A stretch of DNA of 64,000 nucleotides from Candidatus Saccharicenans sp. (GCA_026414545.1 JAOAIU010000060.1:1-64000); one strand, 5' to 3'. Shown: positions 10,601 to 21,913, numbered from the stretch's first letter. The notes: a model not told the origin generated them from the sequence alone. Translations and numbers: made by a program.

Positions 10601-10731
10601 ACGGCGGCTACTGGTACCCGGAAGGTGAGGGCAGCGCCATTGGAACCAGGATTTACAGCCCCTCTTACCAGAAAATCCTGGCCCTCTATGGCACCCGGTC
10701 CGGGCAGCTGGTCTTCAGCCTTAAGTTCTAA
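7645..10731 (+). CDS. TonB-dependent outer-membrane receptor with carboxypeptidase-regulatory-like domain
   Basis: 1028 residues. Signal peptide in the first about 30 residues (KSKLFLIIISL... ending near QAA). Next comes a beta-sandwich of the carboxypeptidase-regulatory-like type (GTVKGRITDKSGRPVEGAYIYL about 34-55; motif GRITDKSGRPVEGA), then a plug-like region and a long beta-barrel rich in aromatic, alternating strands ending in LVFSLKF. This is the Oar/SusC-like class that imports large ligands with energy from TonB. The start is GTG 7645, with AAAGGAGG five bases upstream; the ATG at 7654 is the alternative. No partner lipoprotein (SusD) is adjacent. Ligand unknown. Confidence 0.88.
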   Translation: MVRMKSKLFLIIISLSLLLFTFLTAAASLQAAVKLDGTVKGRITDKSGRPVEGAYIYLSSPSLVGLRYFLTDKNGYYYFLHLPSGTYKLAIEAPGFHTAIINDIRIETGKTLTLPVSLETAADQEEEKVLLYPLPALDKENPGISYVLDKDILNHIPRTKDLAGLLQLAPGLNPETPPRDLNFSVNGSPVGSNLVTFSGNELNHPFSLTPARNINPDSVEEIEIVNAGNQVENYSTPGAFIKMIPRSGQNRSSGQLQFLGTGGNLTGSLWSQDELNQMESPAVVKDRYNLDFDLSLEGAILPDRVWYFTNFRYNRRARSTPFAPWRDPNNIPYPMYSWKSGDFASLIRFTSQVTPEINASIMMSFNKNRQTVDPEFLTPFNPQIATLSIAGQNLFLLSASGGYKLNQATQASLFLFYTRDFLPRRLDAKGENNPRYVDLGSGYSWGSGPYNQDQIGEVFRAGASITRFQPFLKTFHELVAGAEYQSTRADDSVWKSNNLIYYYLNGSPYYYGSGVSPETGNLVGKGLLGFYLASSARDGLLQRASLHRLTLYLHDTFNLGRRLNFSLGLKLERIQSGLAAVYKGVSGSSISFYAGEAAIRPVYGVNPYSAVNYPSWDNMVIWYNLSPRLGLVFDLLGTGKTLIKGSFGRYPDNINLSYLMNFGPGWTTGYHNFYWYDENQDGTADIDDTFLPLAEDYRIHQSDYFHKRVSSELKAPLTTEWTATFEQQLSEMFTLSLSYLYRTRTRIIEDVLYDPDADREWYSVDQASGLWVPFSTVVPGQTGYGEVPVTVYFPSSTAPAFFTRLSNVDGLKQTYSAFQLVVRKKMSDNWQFLASATWSRARGNAGLSRLNATTLTQLANSPNSLVNVTDSSRLDLDRPWVIKVMGTYRLPRDFYLSVFFQYLSGTPWARTVTIVPPASWLESHQAQNIPATVYLEEPGSRRWPDFHSLDLRLERSFKVGQKTRLDVAVDILNLLGNKYGLKDLNDGGYWYPEGEGSAIGTRIYSPSYQKILALYGTRSGQLVFSLKF

Positions 10732-10756
10732 CCGGGCTCAAAGACCGGCTCTGGAT

Positions 10757-11698
10757 TCAGAGCTTAATTTCGGAAACCTTCTTGAGCTCTTTGCCTTCGG
10801 TTCTCTGCTTAAGGGTTGAGTACATCAAGTACTTCCCCGGCGGCGGCAGGGGATACTTTTCATCGGGCAAATTGATTTCCACGTCCATGGAGAACTTAAG
10901 CCCCCTCATCTTTTTCAATTCTTCCTCGTCGGTGAAGGTCAGCTGGGCGGTTTTCTGGCCGCTCCAGATTGTTTCTCCAGCCTTGTTCTTTATCTCCACG
11001 GTAAGAAAGAGCTGGGTTTCCAGGCTGGCGTCGTCCCGGGTCTCAAACCAGATCTGCTCGTACTTCATGCTGAAGACCAGCCTGGCTCTCAGGCTGTCTC
11101 TGTCCCTCTGGCTGCGGGCCAGCTTCAGTTCATAGTCAAAAACGCTTCTTTCCTGGGTGATGGTATTCTGGAAATAGCCCTGGGCCAGGTTCAGGTCCTG
11201 CAGGTGTTCCAGATTGATGGCCGAGAGAATGAAATTGCCTGAACAGTGCTCGTCGATAAAAATTACCGGAAAGCTGCCATAATACCAGACTTCCCGGCAG
11301 TAGCCCGTGGCCTCCATCGGAAAGGTATGGCGTTCGGTCGGTGGCCCGAAGAGGATGTAGATGCGGCCGCGGTCGGTCAGCCATCCGGGACGGCCTTCGC
11401 CCAGGAACATCTGGTTAGCCCGGTTCAGACGCTGGTAATACTCATCCTTATACTCGTTGTTCGCGGTATCCGGGTCCGGGTCCCGACGGGCCCAGAAATC
11501 TTCTTTGAACTTCTCCCGTTCCGATTCCGGCAACTCCAGGAAGATTTTGCGCTCCTCCGGGGTGATGATATAACGAACCTCGGACAGCCAGTCCTGGTCA
11601 GCGGGTTTCAGTTTTCTCTCGAGGCGGCTCATCAGGCAGGAGCTGGCCAGAAGACTCAGGATTGACAGAAAAAAAATAAACAAAAATTTTTTTCTCAT
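10757..11698 (-). CDS. GWxTD-domain lipoprotein
   Basis: 313 residues. Basic start, hydrophobic segment and lipobox LASSC (Cys21) indicate a lipoprotein. The GWLTDRGRIYILFGPP block (105-120) is the hallmark of the GWxTD domain, followed by a beta-rich C-terminal half. The domain is common in Acidobacteria-like and related lineages; its function is not established. It is convergent with the TonB receptor and has its own promoter at 11718-11746. Confidence 0.88.
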   Translation of the reverse strand: MRKKFLFIFFLSILSLLASSCLMSRLERKLKPADQDWLSEVRYIITPEERKIFLELPESEREKFKEDFWARRDPDPDTANNEYKDEYYQRLNRANQMFLGEGRPGWLTDRGRIYILFGPPTERHTFPMEATGYCREVWYYGSFPVIFIDEHCSGNFILSAINLEHLQDLNLAQGYFQNTITQERSVFDYELKLARSQRDRDSLRARLVFSMKYEQIWFETRDDASLETQLFLTVEIKNKAGETIWSGQKTAQLTFTDEEELKKMRGLKFSMDVEINLPDEKYPLPPPGKYLMYSTLKQRTEGKELKKVSEIKL

Positions 11699-11717
11699 TT
11701 AATTTATCTCCACTAAT

Positions 11718-11746
11718 AAATTACCCTTCCGGGAGGATTAAATCAA
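11718..11746 (-). promoter_or_regulatory. Promoter of the GWxTD lipoprotein gene
   Basis: Minus strand TTGATT (11741-11746), 17 bp, TAATTT (11718-11723), just after the stop of the radical SAM gene. Confidence 0.5.
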
Positions 11747-11752
11747 CTCGGG

Positions 11753-13111
11753 TTAGCTCTGGCGGCCAGCACGTTTTATTTCCTCCAGCTCTTCCGGAGA
11801 AAGGCTTCCCCAGAAATAGGGAAAAACCAGCTTGTTGTGAACAAGCGGGTCGGAGTCGGTCTTGAGCTTTCCAGCTTCCAGTAACAGCTCATAATCCCTG
11901 GTCCCGGGAACTGGAGAGTAGTAAGCCAGGCGGGGCCGGGCCCCCAGTTGCCTGACCAGTTTCAGGCTGTCCCGCACCTGGTCGCCAGTCTGCAGGGGCT
12001 GCCCCACCAGAACGTAGACAGAAATCTCATGGCGACGGTAGCCGGCTTTTTCCAGGCAGTCCAGAGCTCTTTCCAGGTCGGCCGCTTCCACCTTCGGCCC
12101 GGTCTGCCTGAGCCAGTCCGTGTCGGAACTTTCCAGGCTGAGGAAAATGGAAGTGAAGCCAGCTTTTCTCATCAGGGTCGCCAGCTCCCCGTCGACCGCC
12201 CGTGGCGACAGGCCGTTGGGGGTGTGAAAATTCAAACCAATCTGGAACCGGGCTATGGACTCCAGAATCTTTGACAGGTGCCATTGTCGGTTGAGCAACA
12301 GGGCATCATCATAAAAGGCAATATGCCTCGCCCCCAGGCCGTAAAAATGCAGGATTTCGGAAACTACCCGCTCTGGCTGCCTCTGTTCAAAACCAGGGAA
12401 CAGAAGCCGACTGGCACAGTAGCTGCAATTCAGGGGACAGCCCTTGGAGGTGAGCAGACAGACCGTGGACCTGTCCTGATAAAGGTCATATGCCGGGAAG
12501 GGCAGAGAATCAAGCCCTGAAAAGCTGACAGAATCTGAACCAGGCCTGAGGCTATCGGCGCCGCAGATTTCTTTTATCATGGGCAGAATAATGTTCTCAC
12601 CGGCTCCGGTTACCACCACCTCAGCCCCTGACTGGCGGCGGGCATGCTCCGGGCAGAGCGTGGCATAAATACCCCCGAGAACCACCGGGACCTGGCCGAA
12701 GATCTTTCTGACCAGCTCAACTGCCGTCTGGACCCCGGGATACCAGTAGGTCATGGTACAGGTCAGGAGGACAGCTTCGGGTGGCGGCAGATTCTTCAGG
12801 AATTCCTCGGCCTGGGCCAGAGGCCAGCCATACCTGGAAAACTTTCTTGGGATATGGCGGAACAGGTCCGGCTTCTTGACTTCTTCCTTGTAAAAAGAGG
12901 CCCGCCCATCAGACCGCCGTCTGCTCCGGAAACCAAAGCCGCTTCCCAGCCGGCTGCAATCCAGAAAGTCCAGGAAGTCAATCTCCAGGTTGGTATGGGT
13001 CCTGATGATGGAGGCCAGGTAGAGTAGCCCGAGAGGTCTCAGCCAGAAATCACAGGCGGTAAAATCATATATCCAGGGATTGATAAGAAGGACGCGCTTG
13101 TTATGAGGCAT
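11753..13111 (-). CDS. B12-binding-domain radical SAM protein
   Basis: 452 residues. N-terminal cobalamin-binding-like Rossmann region (KRVLLINPW at 5-13, LGGIYATLCPEHA about 145-157) followed by a radical SAM core with Cys225, Cys229 and Cys232 in KGCPLNCSYCAS, binding a [4Fe-4S] cluster and SAM. Such proteins methylate or rearrange unreactive carbons; the substrate is unknown. The start at ATG 13111 fits homologues, but there is no Shine-Dalgarno: the ATG lies only 12 nt from the 3-prime end of tRNA-Leu on the same strand, so it is probably cotranscribed with and released by processing of that tRNA. A longer frame to 13153 would run into the tRNA and is not used. Confidence 0.88.
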   Translation of the reverse strand: MPHNKRVLLINPWIYDFTACDFWLRPLGLLYLASIIRTHTNLEIDFLDFLDCSRLGSGFGFRSRRRSDGRASFYKEEVKKPDLFRHIPRKFSRYGWPLAQAEEFLKNLPPPEAVLLTCTMTYWYPGVQTAVELVRKIFGQVPVVLGGIYATLCPEHARRQSGAEVVVTGAGENIILPMIKEICGADSLRPGSDSVSFSGLDSLPFPAYDLYQDRSTVCLLTSKGCPLNCSYCASRLLFPGFEQRQPERVVSEILHFYGLGARHIAFYDDALLLNRQWHLSKILESIARFQIGLNFHTPNGLSPRAVDGELATLMRKAGFTSIFLSLESSDTDWLRQTGPKVEAADLERALDCLEKAGYRRHEISVYVLVGQPLQTGDQVRDSLKLVRQLGARPRLAYYSPVPGTRDYELLLEAGKLKTDSDPLVHNKLVFPYFWGSLSPEELEEIKRAGRQS

Positions 13112-13123
13112 AAATAAAAAAGG

Positions 13124-13210
13124 TGGTGCGGAAGGTGGGACTCGAACCCACACAGCCTTTCGGCCATAAACTCCTGAGGCTTACGCGTCTGCCAATTCCG
13201 CCACTTCCGC
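13124..13210 (-). tRNA. tRNA-Leu (CAG)
   Basis: 87 nt including an encoded CCA. Acceptor GCGGAAG pairs with CTTCCGC, discriminator A. The anticodon stem TAAGC/GTTTA encloses the loop CTCAGGA with anticodon CAG (reads CUG). It has a long class II variable arm (TGGCCGAAAGGCTGT) and a canonical T arm with GTTCGAG. A T-rich stretch follows the CCA before the radical SAM ATG. Confidence 0.97.
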
Positions 13211-13233
13211 AACCAGCCTCGGTAAGCAGAATA

Positions 13234-13262
13234 ATTATATATATTTGCAAGCCCTCTGTAAA
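13234..13262 (-). promoter_or_regulatory. Promoter of tRNA-Leu
   Basis: Minus strand TTTACA (13257-13262), 17 bp, perfect TATAAT (13234-13239). The predicted start is near 13227, 17 nt before the tRNA. Confidence 0.8.
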
Positions 13263-13264
13263 GA

Positions 13265-13699
13265 GCCGAAGAACCGGCCGCCGAGTGCCTGGCCGGAGCT
13301 TTGTTCTTACAAGAACATACAGAAAATCTGGTCCAGAAAAACAACATCGAGCTCTGCCTGGTCACGGAACATGACCTTAATCAGACAATTGTCCTGAGCC
13401 CCGGTTACCCCAGGACAACGTTCAACCTGAGCGAATAATATCAGGCTGATCTCGGACACGCGCTGAGCAGCGAGGCCATCGGCGGTCAGGGGAGATTAAA
13501 AATCAACGAAAACAGCAGTCTGGATGCTGGCATTCTTTATGTTTTTTACAGGTCCTGTGCCAGAAATTCCTCTCATAATATACTCGGAGACTGCCAAAAA
13601 AATTTTGACCGAGACACCTTCACCCTGGCTGTGGGCAAACTACAAGAATTAAGCCCGGTTCATCCTGTGAAAAAAGGGGCCTGGCCCGACCAGCCGTGA
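13265..13699 (+). pseudogene. Decayed outer-membrane protein remnant (C-terminal barrel part)
   Basis: A 145-codon frame with protein-like composition but no start and an in-frame TAA at 13436-13438. After the stop it reads YQADLGHALS..., then LKINENSSLDAGILYVFY and NFDRDTFTLAVGK, a pattern of alternating strands like the final barrel strands of OMPP1/FadL-type outer-membrane proteins (similarity judged by eye). The upstream part is less recognisable. It ends at TGA 13697-13699. It has no visible ribosome site and is flanked by non-coding DNA, so I read it as a broken gene fragment. A chance frame is the alternative. Confidence 0.4.
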
Positions 13700-13968
13700 G
13701 CGGGCCCTGTTGTTATCATTATCGGCCGCGAAAGAAACCTTTCTTTCTAACTCGATACTAGTTCTCATTCCAGCATAAACTCCTGAAACTTCCAGACTGC
13801 CCGCTCATAACACCCGCCAGCAAGCGAATGCTGCTGGAACGAACGTCAGACAACGGACACCTAAAATGATCCCTATGCTGGTTAAAAATGGCCGGTACCA
13901 GAAGAGGGCCAGATATTGATAGCCTGTTCAATAGCAGTGGAAATCTCCTGGCAAAAAATATAAGATAA
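13700..13968. other. Intergenic stretch without a recognisable gene
   Basis: About 270 bases between the outer-membrane-protein remnant and the RDD gene. No credible frame, RNA gene or strong promoter is seen; a TATAAG hexamer at 13959-13964 just before the RDD ATG is the only suggestive element. It may be further decayed DNA continuous with the remnant. Confidence 0.5.
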
Positions 13969-14754
13969 ATGACTGGAATAGAGAAAAACTTGAAAAGCAG
14001 ATTCTCCCGCCTTTTCCCGAGAAACAAAGCCCATCCAGCTCAGGCTGGTTTTATCCGTCGGGGCCTGGCCTTCGGACTGGATGGCATGATAATAGCCATC
14101 CTGTCCTCCATAGTTTATTCCGGGTATTCTGAGCTGGTGGCCAGAATCAGGCATGAACCTTCTCCGGTGGCCGGGGTTGTACAGTCCATAAGAGAAGGAG
14201 GGAGCGCCACCTGGTCACCGCAAAAGGGGCTGCAGACCGGGACGGATAAAAAGGGGGAATATCTTGAGCTCTTAAAAGACCTTCTGCCGGACGAAGAATT
14301 CCAGAAGGCTTCGGCCCTGACCGCAGAGGAAATTGAAAAAAATTACCGAACAGCTCTGGCCAGAGCCAGGATTCGTCAGGCAGAAGAGAGATTGGGCGGA
14401 AGCAGCGGAGAGGGTTTAGGAAATCGGGCCTATAAGGTCATTAAGGAATACCTGATAACCATGCTTTATTTCGTCCTGTTCTTCCGCTATGGCGGACGCA
14501 CCCCGGGTAAGAGGCTTTTCGGCCTGAAGGTTATCGACCTGGAAGGCAAACCGCGCCTGAGTTGGTACCAGTGCTTCGAGCGGGCTCACGGGTATGTTTG
14601 TTCCGGCTTGTTTGCTTCTCTCGGCTTCTGGCAGGTCTTATGGGACAGGCACGGGTTGACCATGCATGATAAGATAGCCGATACCACTGTTATCAGGTGG
14701 TCAAGTCCGGCCCGGAATCGGAAAGAAAAAGCAAGGGAAAAAAAGAACAGATAG
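13969..14754 (+). CDS. RDD-family membrane protein
   Basis: 261 residues. RDD hallmarks: an Arg then Asp in the first membrane helix (RRGLAFGLDGMIIAIL, about 29-44), a second span near residue 160 (LITMLYFVLFFRYGG), the conserved GRTPGKRLFGLKVID (about 175-190), and the LWDRHGLTMHDKIADTTVI ending block (DRHGLTMHDKIADT). A roughly 100-residue polar helical insert separates the first two spans. The tail is very basic. Function of RDD proteins is poorly defined; some are proposed transporters. There is a stop codon immediately before the ATG and no ribosome site; a TATAAG sits 5 bases upstream. Confidence 0.8.
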   Translation: MTGIEKNLKSRFSRLFPRNKAHPAQAGFIRRGLAFGLDGMIIAILSSIVYSGYSELVARIRHEPSPVAGVVQSIREGGSATWSPQKGLQTGTDKKGEYLELLKDLLPDEEFQKASALTAEEIEKNYRTALARARIRQAEERLGGSSGEGLGNRAYKVIKEYLITMLYFVLFFRYGGRTPGKRLFGLKVIDLEGKPRLSWYQCFERAHGYVCSGLFASLGFWQVLWDRHGLTMHDKIADTTVIRWSSPARNRKEKAREKKNR

Positions 14755-15118
14755 CAGGAATAATAATAAGTGCCAATTCCTCACTCCCCCTCCATTATGT
14801 GGCTCCAGAAATTCCTGTTAAGGCCACCCTCAAGCTGTGGCGGATAATTCTAAGACCATCAGCTCGCCGGAATAAAGGCCGGCCCTGTCCACTCTGAGGC
14901 CCCTGAGAAATCACTCCCCGATACTTCAAAAAGAGGATGAAAGAGACGTCGGCCACATTTCCCTTGACAAAGCCTGAAGGGAAGATTAATTTTTAATCAG
15001 TGGCTTTAACAAGGGCCGTTATCTGGAACCGATTTTCTTCTATCTTCGATGGTCAGTCATATAAATACCATTTCTGCACTTATTTTTCTTAATTTCATAA
15101 ATTCAGAAAGGAGGTCTC
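14755..15118. other. Intergenic stretch, no gene seen
   Basis: 364 bases without a convincing frame or RNA. The right end supplies the ribosome site AAAGGAGG of the next gene and a TATAAA at 15060-15065 with no good -35, a weak promoter candidate. Confidence 0.5.
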
Positions 15119-16270
15119 ATGAAATTTGCCAGCTCTGCTCAGGTCGAAGCCCTGGCTCAGATGAAAACCCATCCCTACCAGGCCACCAGCTTTTACCTGA
15201 ATACTGACAAAAGCCAGCAGACCCTCAAGGCCATTAATGCCGCCTACAAGGGACTCCTGAACCAGGCTAGACTGGAACTGGAAGCCAGAGACCTGTCGCG
15301 GGAAGTAAGAAAATCGCTGCTGGATGACCTGGACAGAATTGCCCAGTTCTGCACCAACCGGCTGAATGCCTGGAAATCACCCGGGCTGGCTGTTTTTTCC
15401 TGTTCAGCCCGAAACATCTGGCAGGAGCTGGAACTGCCCCACGGACCGAGAAACAGGCTCATCCAGGATTTTGATTTTTACACTCGCCCCCTTTCTGCTA
15501 TCCTGGAAAAATTCAAGAGGCTGTGTGCTTTCTTGGTAAACCGCCGGGAAGCCTGCTGGTACGAAATTCACATGGGTGATATCAGGCTGCTGGACAGCCT
15601 GACCTCAGATGTCCCCAAGAAGGTCAAGAAAGGCGGTTTTGAAGGCTACGAATCCAAAAGGATAGAACGTCACATAGATGCCCTCCTGCTGGAGCATTTC
15701 AAGAAAGCCGCCCAGAGAACTTTTGATATCCTGAAACAGAATAGTTTTGACTGGCTATTTCTCGGTTGTGACGACCAGTTTTATCCTCAGCTGGAACCAC
15801 TGTTCCATACCTACGTGAAAGACAAATTGAAGGGCCGGATTAAGGCCAGGCCAGGAACAGAAGCTTCCCGGGTACTGCAGGAATGCCTGGAGCTGGAAGA
15901 CCGGCTTAAGAGGGAAGAGGAAGCCAGCCTGGTTAAAACCCTGGTGGCCGAACTGGAGCGGGGAGGGCAGGCAGTGGCTGGACTGGCCGACACTCTCAGA
16001 AAGCTTAATTCCTATGAAGTCAGACACCTGATTATAACCCATAACTTTTCCAAGCCCGGGCGAGTCTGTCCAGGCTGCCACGGGCTTTTTCTGAACGACG
16101 AGACCTGTCCGGCCTGCAAAGTTAAAACCGAGCCGGTGGCCGATGTGGTGGACGAAGCCATAGAAATCGCCCTCAGCAAGAATATTCCTTTGACCCAGGT
16201 CAGCTCGCCAACCCGGTTGGAACATTACGGCAATATCGGAGCACTGCTCAAGTTCAAACCACAAAAGTAG
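15119..16270 (+). CDS. baeRF-type protein (bacterial archaeo-eukaryotic release-factor-like)
   Basis: 383 residues. The overall layout matches the bacterial eRF1/Vms1-like family: an N-terminal alpha/beta domain (SFYLNTD about 24-30), a central domain with the conserved acidic FLGCDDQFYPQLE region, and a C-terminal zinc ribbon with Cys317, Cys320, Cys330 and Cys333 (CPGCHGLFLNDETCPAC). Family members are thought to act on peptidyl-tRNA or stalled ribosomes; this is inference from homology, and I do not see a GGQ motif. Strong ribosome site AAAGGAGGTCTC before the ATG. It stands alone, with no operon partner. Confidence 0.7.
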   Translation: MKFASSAQVEALAQMKTHPYQATSFYLNTDKSQQTLKAINAAYKGLLNQARLELEARDLSREVRKSLLDDLDRIAQFCTNRLNAWKSPGLAVFSCSARNIWQELELPHGPRNRLIQDFDFYTRPLSAILEKFKRLCAFLVNRREACWYEIHMGDIRLLDSLTSDVPKKVKKGGFEGYESKRIERHIDALLLEHFKKAAQRTFDILKQNSFDWLFLGCDDQFYPQLEPLFHTYVKDKLKGRIKARPGTEASRVLQECLELEDRLKREEEASLVKTLVAELERGGQAVAGLADTLRKLNSYEVRHLIITHNFSKPGRVCPGCHGLFLNDETCPACKVKTEPVADVVDEAIEIALSKNIPLTQVSSPTRLEHYGNIGALLKFKPQK

Positions 16271-16340
16271 AACGGCCCCGACTGGCAACCACAGGCTATT
16301 ACCTGACTCTGTTCGGAGAGCAGGTTATTGTTTTATTATT

Positions 16341-18566
16341 TCATTTGGCCGCGGGGACCTTGCGCATCGGAAAACTTGCCTTTTCGGCCGAAAGCCAGTT
16401 GTTTAACTTCCTCACGGCAACTGTCAGCTGGCCGCTTCTTCTTCCGGTTTTTAAGCTGACCACCAGAAAAGTCCCGGGCTCCGGGTCATTATTGAAAGCC
16501 CCGACCCCCCAGGTCCGGATATCATTCCAGCTCAGGCTCTGGGCCACATGGGCATGGCCCCAGAATATGGCAATGACATTATAGGGCTGGATGGCCTGGA
16601 GAAAGGCCGCCCGTTCCTTCTGAGTCCACCAGGCCTCGCTCCAGGAATCAAAACCGTAATGCTGGAAAATGACCACCGGTCGGCCGCTACCCCCTACGTT
16701 TTTCCTCAAGTCTTCTATCAGGAATTCCAGGCTGTGTTTAGGATAGCGAGCATCGCCGCTAACCCGACGACGCCAGATGTTCAGGTATTCTTCTCCTACG
16801 CTTCCGGGATAGAGGTTAAGATGGACAAAATGAACCTTACCCCAATCCCAGGAATAGTGCTGGCCGTCGGCCGAGATGCTTTTCAGGCCCGGACGGAGTC
16901 GGTTGCGACTCCTCAGGTTGGACCTGACCAGACCGCCGGAAGACCCATCATGCTCGCCGAAGCCCTCATAGACCGGATAGGCCAGAAGCTGATCGCCCTT
17001 GAGCCCGAAATCGGCCACATACTCCTGCCAGAACTTTTCTGCTTCGGCAGCTCCCCCGTCGTCGACAATATCGCCGAGTACCACCGCTCCGCGGGGAGTG
17101 CCTACCTTTCCTTTGAGGCCAAGCTCTTCCGGCCAGCTGGCGCCAGCGACGGCGTTCATGGCCATGACCATGTCCCTGTTAATCCTCCTGGCATTCATTG
17201 AGCCCCCATAATGGAGGTCAGCCGCCACCAGGAAAGTTATCAGGTCCTCGTCGGGCTGGTCCTGCACCCGGAAAGTCCAGACCTCGCCAGGCGAAGCCGG
17301 CAGTGAACCGTTTCTGGTGTCAACCCTCCAGAAATAACTCTGGCTGTATTTCAGGTTTTTTTCCGGGACAAAAAAGAAACTCAATCCTGGCTTCAGGTCT
17401 CTGACCACCGGCTTGGCCTTCTCCAGTTTTCTGGGGTCCTGGCTGAAATAAACGTCCTGGGAAGTAGCCCAGGGACCCGGAGTCCAGCTCAGGCGGTTTA
17501 ACTCCCGGCTCACGCTACCGTGAAGGTGGTGCGGCACAGGATTCCTGGCGGCCCCGTTATCGACCAAGAACTGCCTGACCGAGCCGGCCTCAAGCACCTG
17601 TCCCTTATTGTCGAGCTGGTCCACTCGCCAGAAATAAGTTTGACCCGGTTTAAGGTCTGCGACCTCAAGGCTGACCACCCCTGAGGGAAAGTTCCCTTGG
17701 TGTGCTTTCTTTTCGCCCCTGGCCACTTCGTCTTTCTTAGCGGAGAAATAAACAGCATAAGCAACGGCCTTTTCGTCGCCTCTCTGCCATTTCAAAGAAA
17801 CAGAAAGAGAGGTGACGACCCCTCCTTCTTCCGGGTAAACGGGGATGGCTTCCTTCCTCCCGGCCAGGTTCCAGACATCCACCGGGCTGTAAGCCGCATC
17901 CAGCAGCTCCAGTGAAGCCAGATACCCGTTGAAGGGGTCCACCGGCAGCGGCCAGCGGTCCGCCGTTTCGCCGCCGAGGTAAAAATATTTGTCCGGTTTA
18001 ATGGCCAAGGCCGCTTCAGCTTCGGCTTTAAGCCAGCCATCCACGTATACCCGGATAGTCTTGCCATCATAGACAAAAGCCACAAGATGCCAGATTCCGG
18101 GCTCTGGATAGCCGTTCCTGTAGCCGAGTTTGACCCGGTCCGAGTGATAAAAAGCTGCATCCAGTCCTTTGCCCAGGCCAAAGCTGGCTCCCGCCCCCGT
18201 CTGCTGCGACCAGGTCAGGATGGTCCCCTTCTGAGCCAGTTCAGGAATGAAGGCCCTGACCAGGAGCGTGAAGGGCTGCCGGCCGTTGAGATTGGCAGGC
18301 GGAGAAAAGGTGGAACGGAGCAGAACATCCACGGCTGTCAGGTTAACGGCCTTCTGGTTCTTGATGATTTCCACCGTCGGCAGCGTCCGGAAAACCGGGA
18401 CGAAACTTCCGCCCAGCACTCCCAGGTTCCGCCAGCTGGAAAGTCGCCCTTCGGGCAGGACCGAAGCATCCAGATAGATCAACTTCCTGGGAGCGGCTGG
18501 AAGAACCGAGCTCAAAGAAATAAATATTGCCAGAAAGGAGAGAGTGAATGATAGTAATCTTCTCAC
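16341..18566 (-). CDS. Secreted LamG-like / fibronectin-like / metallophosphoesterase protein
   Basis: 741 residues. Signal peptide (1-24). Residues about 75-240 resemble a concanavalin-like LamG-type jelly roll (GIWHLVAFVYDGKTIRVYVDG, core VAFVYDGKTIRVYVDG). Two fibronectin-III-like modules follow (about 242-335 and 345-435, each ending with YFWRVD and a closing strand). The C-terminus is a calcineurin-like metallophosphoesterase: Asp450-x-His452, GDIVDDGG (Asp499), GEHD (His539) and WGHAH. It probably cleaves a phosphoester outside the cytoplasm. GTG start at 18566 with AAGGAGG six bases upstream. Confidence 0.85.
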   Translation of the reverse strand: MRRLLSFTLSFLAIFISLSSVLPAAPRKLIYLDASVLPEGRLSSWRNLGVLGGSFVPVFRTLPTVEIIKNQKAVNLTAVDVLLRSTFSPPANLNGRQPFTLLVRAFIPELAQKGTILTWSQQTGAGASFGLGKGLDAAFYHSDRVKLGYRNGYPEPGIWHLVAFVYDGKTIRVYVDGWLKAEAEAALAIKPDKYFYLGGETADRWPLPVDPFNGYLASLELLDAAYSPVDVWNLAGRKEAIPVYPEEGGVVTSLSVSLKWQRGDEKAVAYAVYFSAKKDEVARGEKKAHQGNFPSGVVSLEVADLKPGQTYFWRVDQLDNKGQVLEAGSVRQFLVDNGAARNPVPHHLHGSVSRELNRLSWTPGPWATSQDVYFSQDPRKLEKAKPVVRDLKPGLSFFFVPEKNLKYSQSYFWRVDTRNGSLPASPGEVWTFRVQDQPDEDLITFLVAADLHYGGSMNARRINRDMVMAMNAVAGASWPEELGLKGKVGTPRGAVVLGDIVDDGGAAEAEKFWQEYVADFGLKGDQLLAYPVYEGFGEHDGSSGGLVRSNLRSRNRLRPGLKSISADGQHYSWDWGKVHFVHLNLYPGSVGEEYLNIWRRRVSGDARYPKHSLEFLIEDLRKNVGGSGRPVVIFQHYGFDSWSEAWWTQKERAAFLQAIQPYNVIAIFWGHAHVAQSLSWNDIRTWGVGAFNNDPEPGTFLVVSLKTGRRSGQLTVAVRKLNNWLSAEKASFPMRKVPAAK

Positions 18567-18601
18567 CCCTGCCTCCTTACAGGAGTTTCCAATTTCTTAA
18601 T

Positions 18602-18630
18602 AGGATATAAAATTCCAGAGTTGAGGGCAA
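18602..18630 (-). promoter_or_regulatory. Promoter of the metallophosphoesterase gene
   Basis: Minus strand TTGCCC (18625-18630), 17 bp, TATCCT (18602-18607), with a leader of about 30 nt. Confidence 0.5.
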
Positions 18631-18737
18631 TCAGTATCAGTAATTTCATTCCAGCAGGGGTGCAGACGACTGTGGCCAGAAAGTTCCAGCTTGATGCCTC
18701 ATTTTCTTCAGGCAGCGGTGCCCTGTTCTCCCGGGTT

Positions 18738-18765
18738 AAAAAAAAGGGCAGCCCAAAGCTGCCCC
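18738..18765 (-). terminator. Rho-independent terminator of the efflux operon
   Basis: Stem GGGCAGC (18746-18752) / GCTGCCC (18758-18764) with a five-base loop, followed on the minus strand by a run of eight T. It lies about 25 bases beyond the RND stop codon. Confidence 0.88.
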
Positions 18766-18788
18766 TTTACCGGTTAAATCCAGGTTAA

Positions 18789-21913
<3,125 letters not shown>

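Noticed and set aside
13123-13374. 83-codon plus-strand frame starting MVRKVGLEPTQ
   Set aside because: Antisense to tRNA-Leu, spurious.
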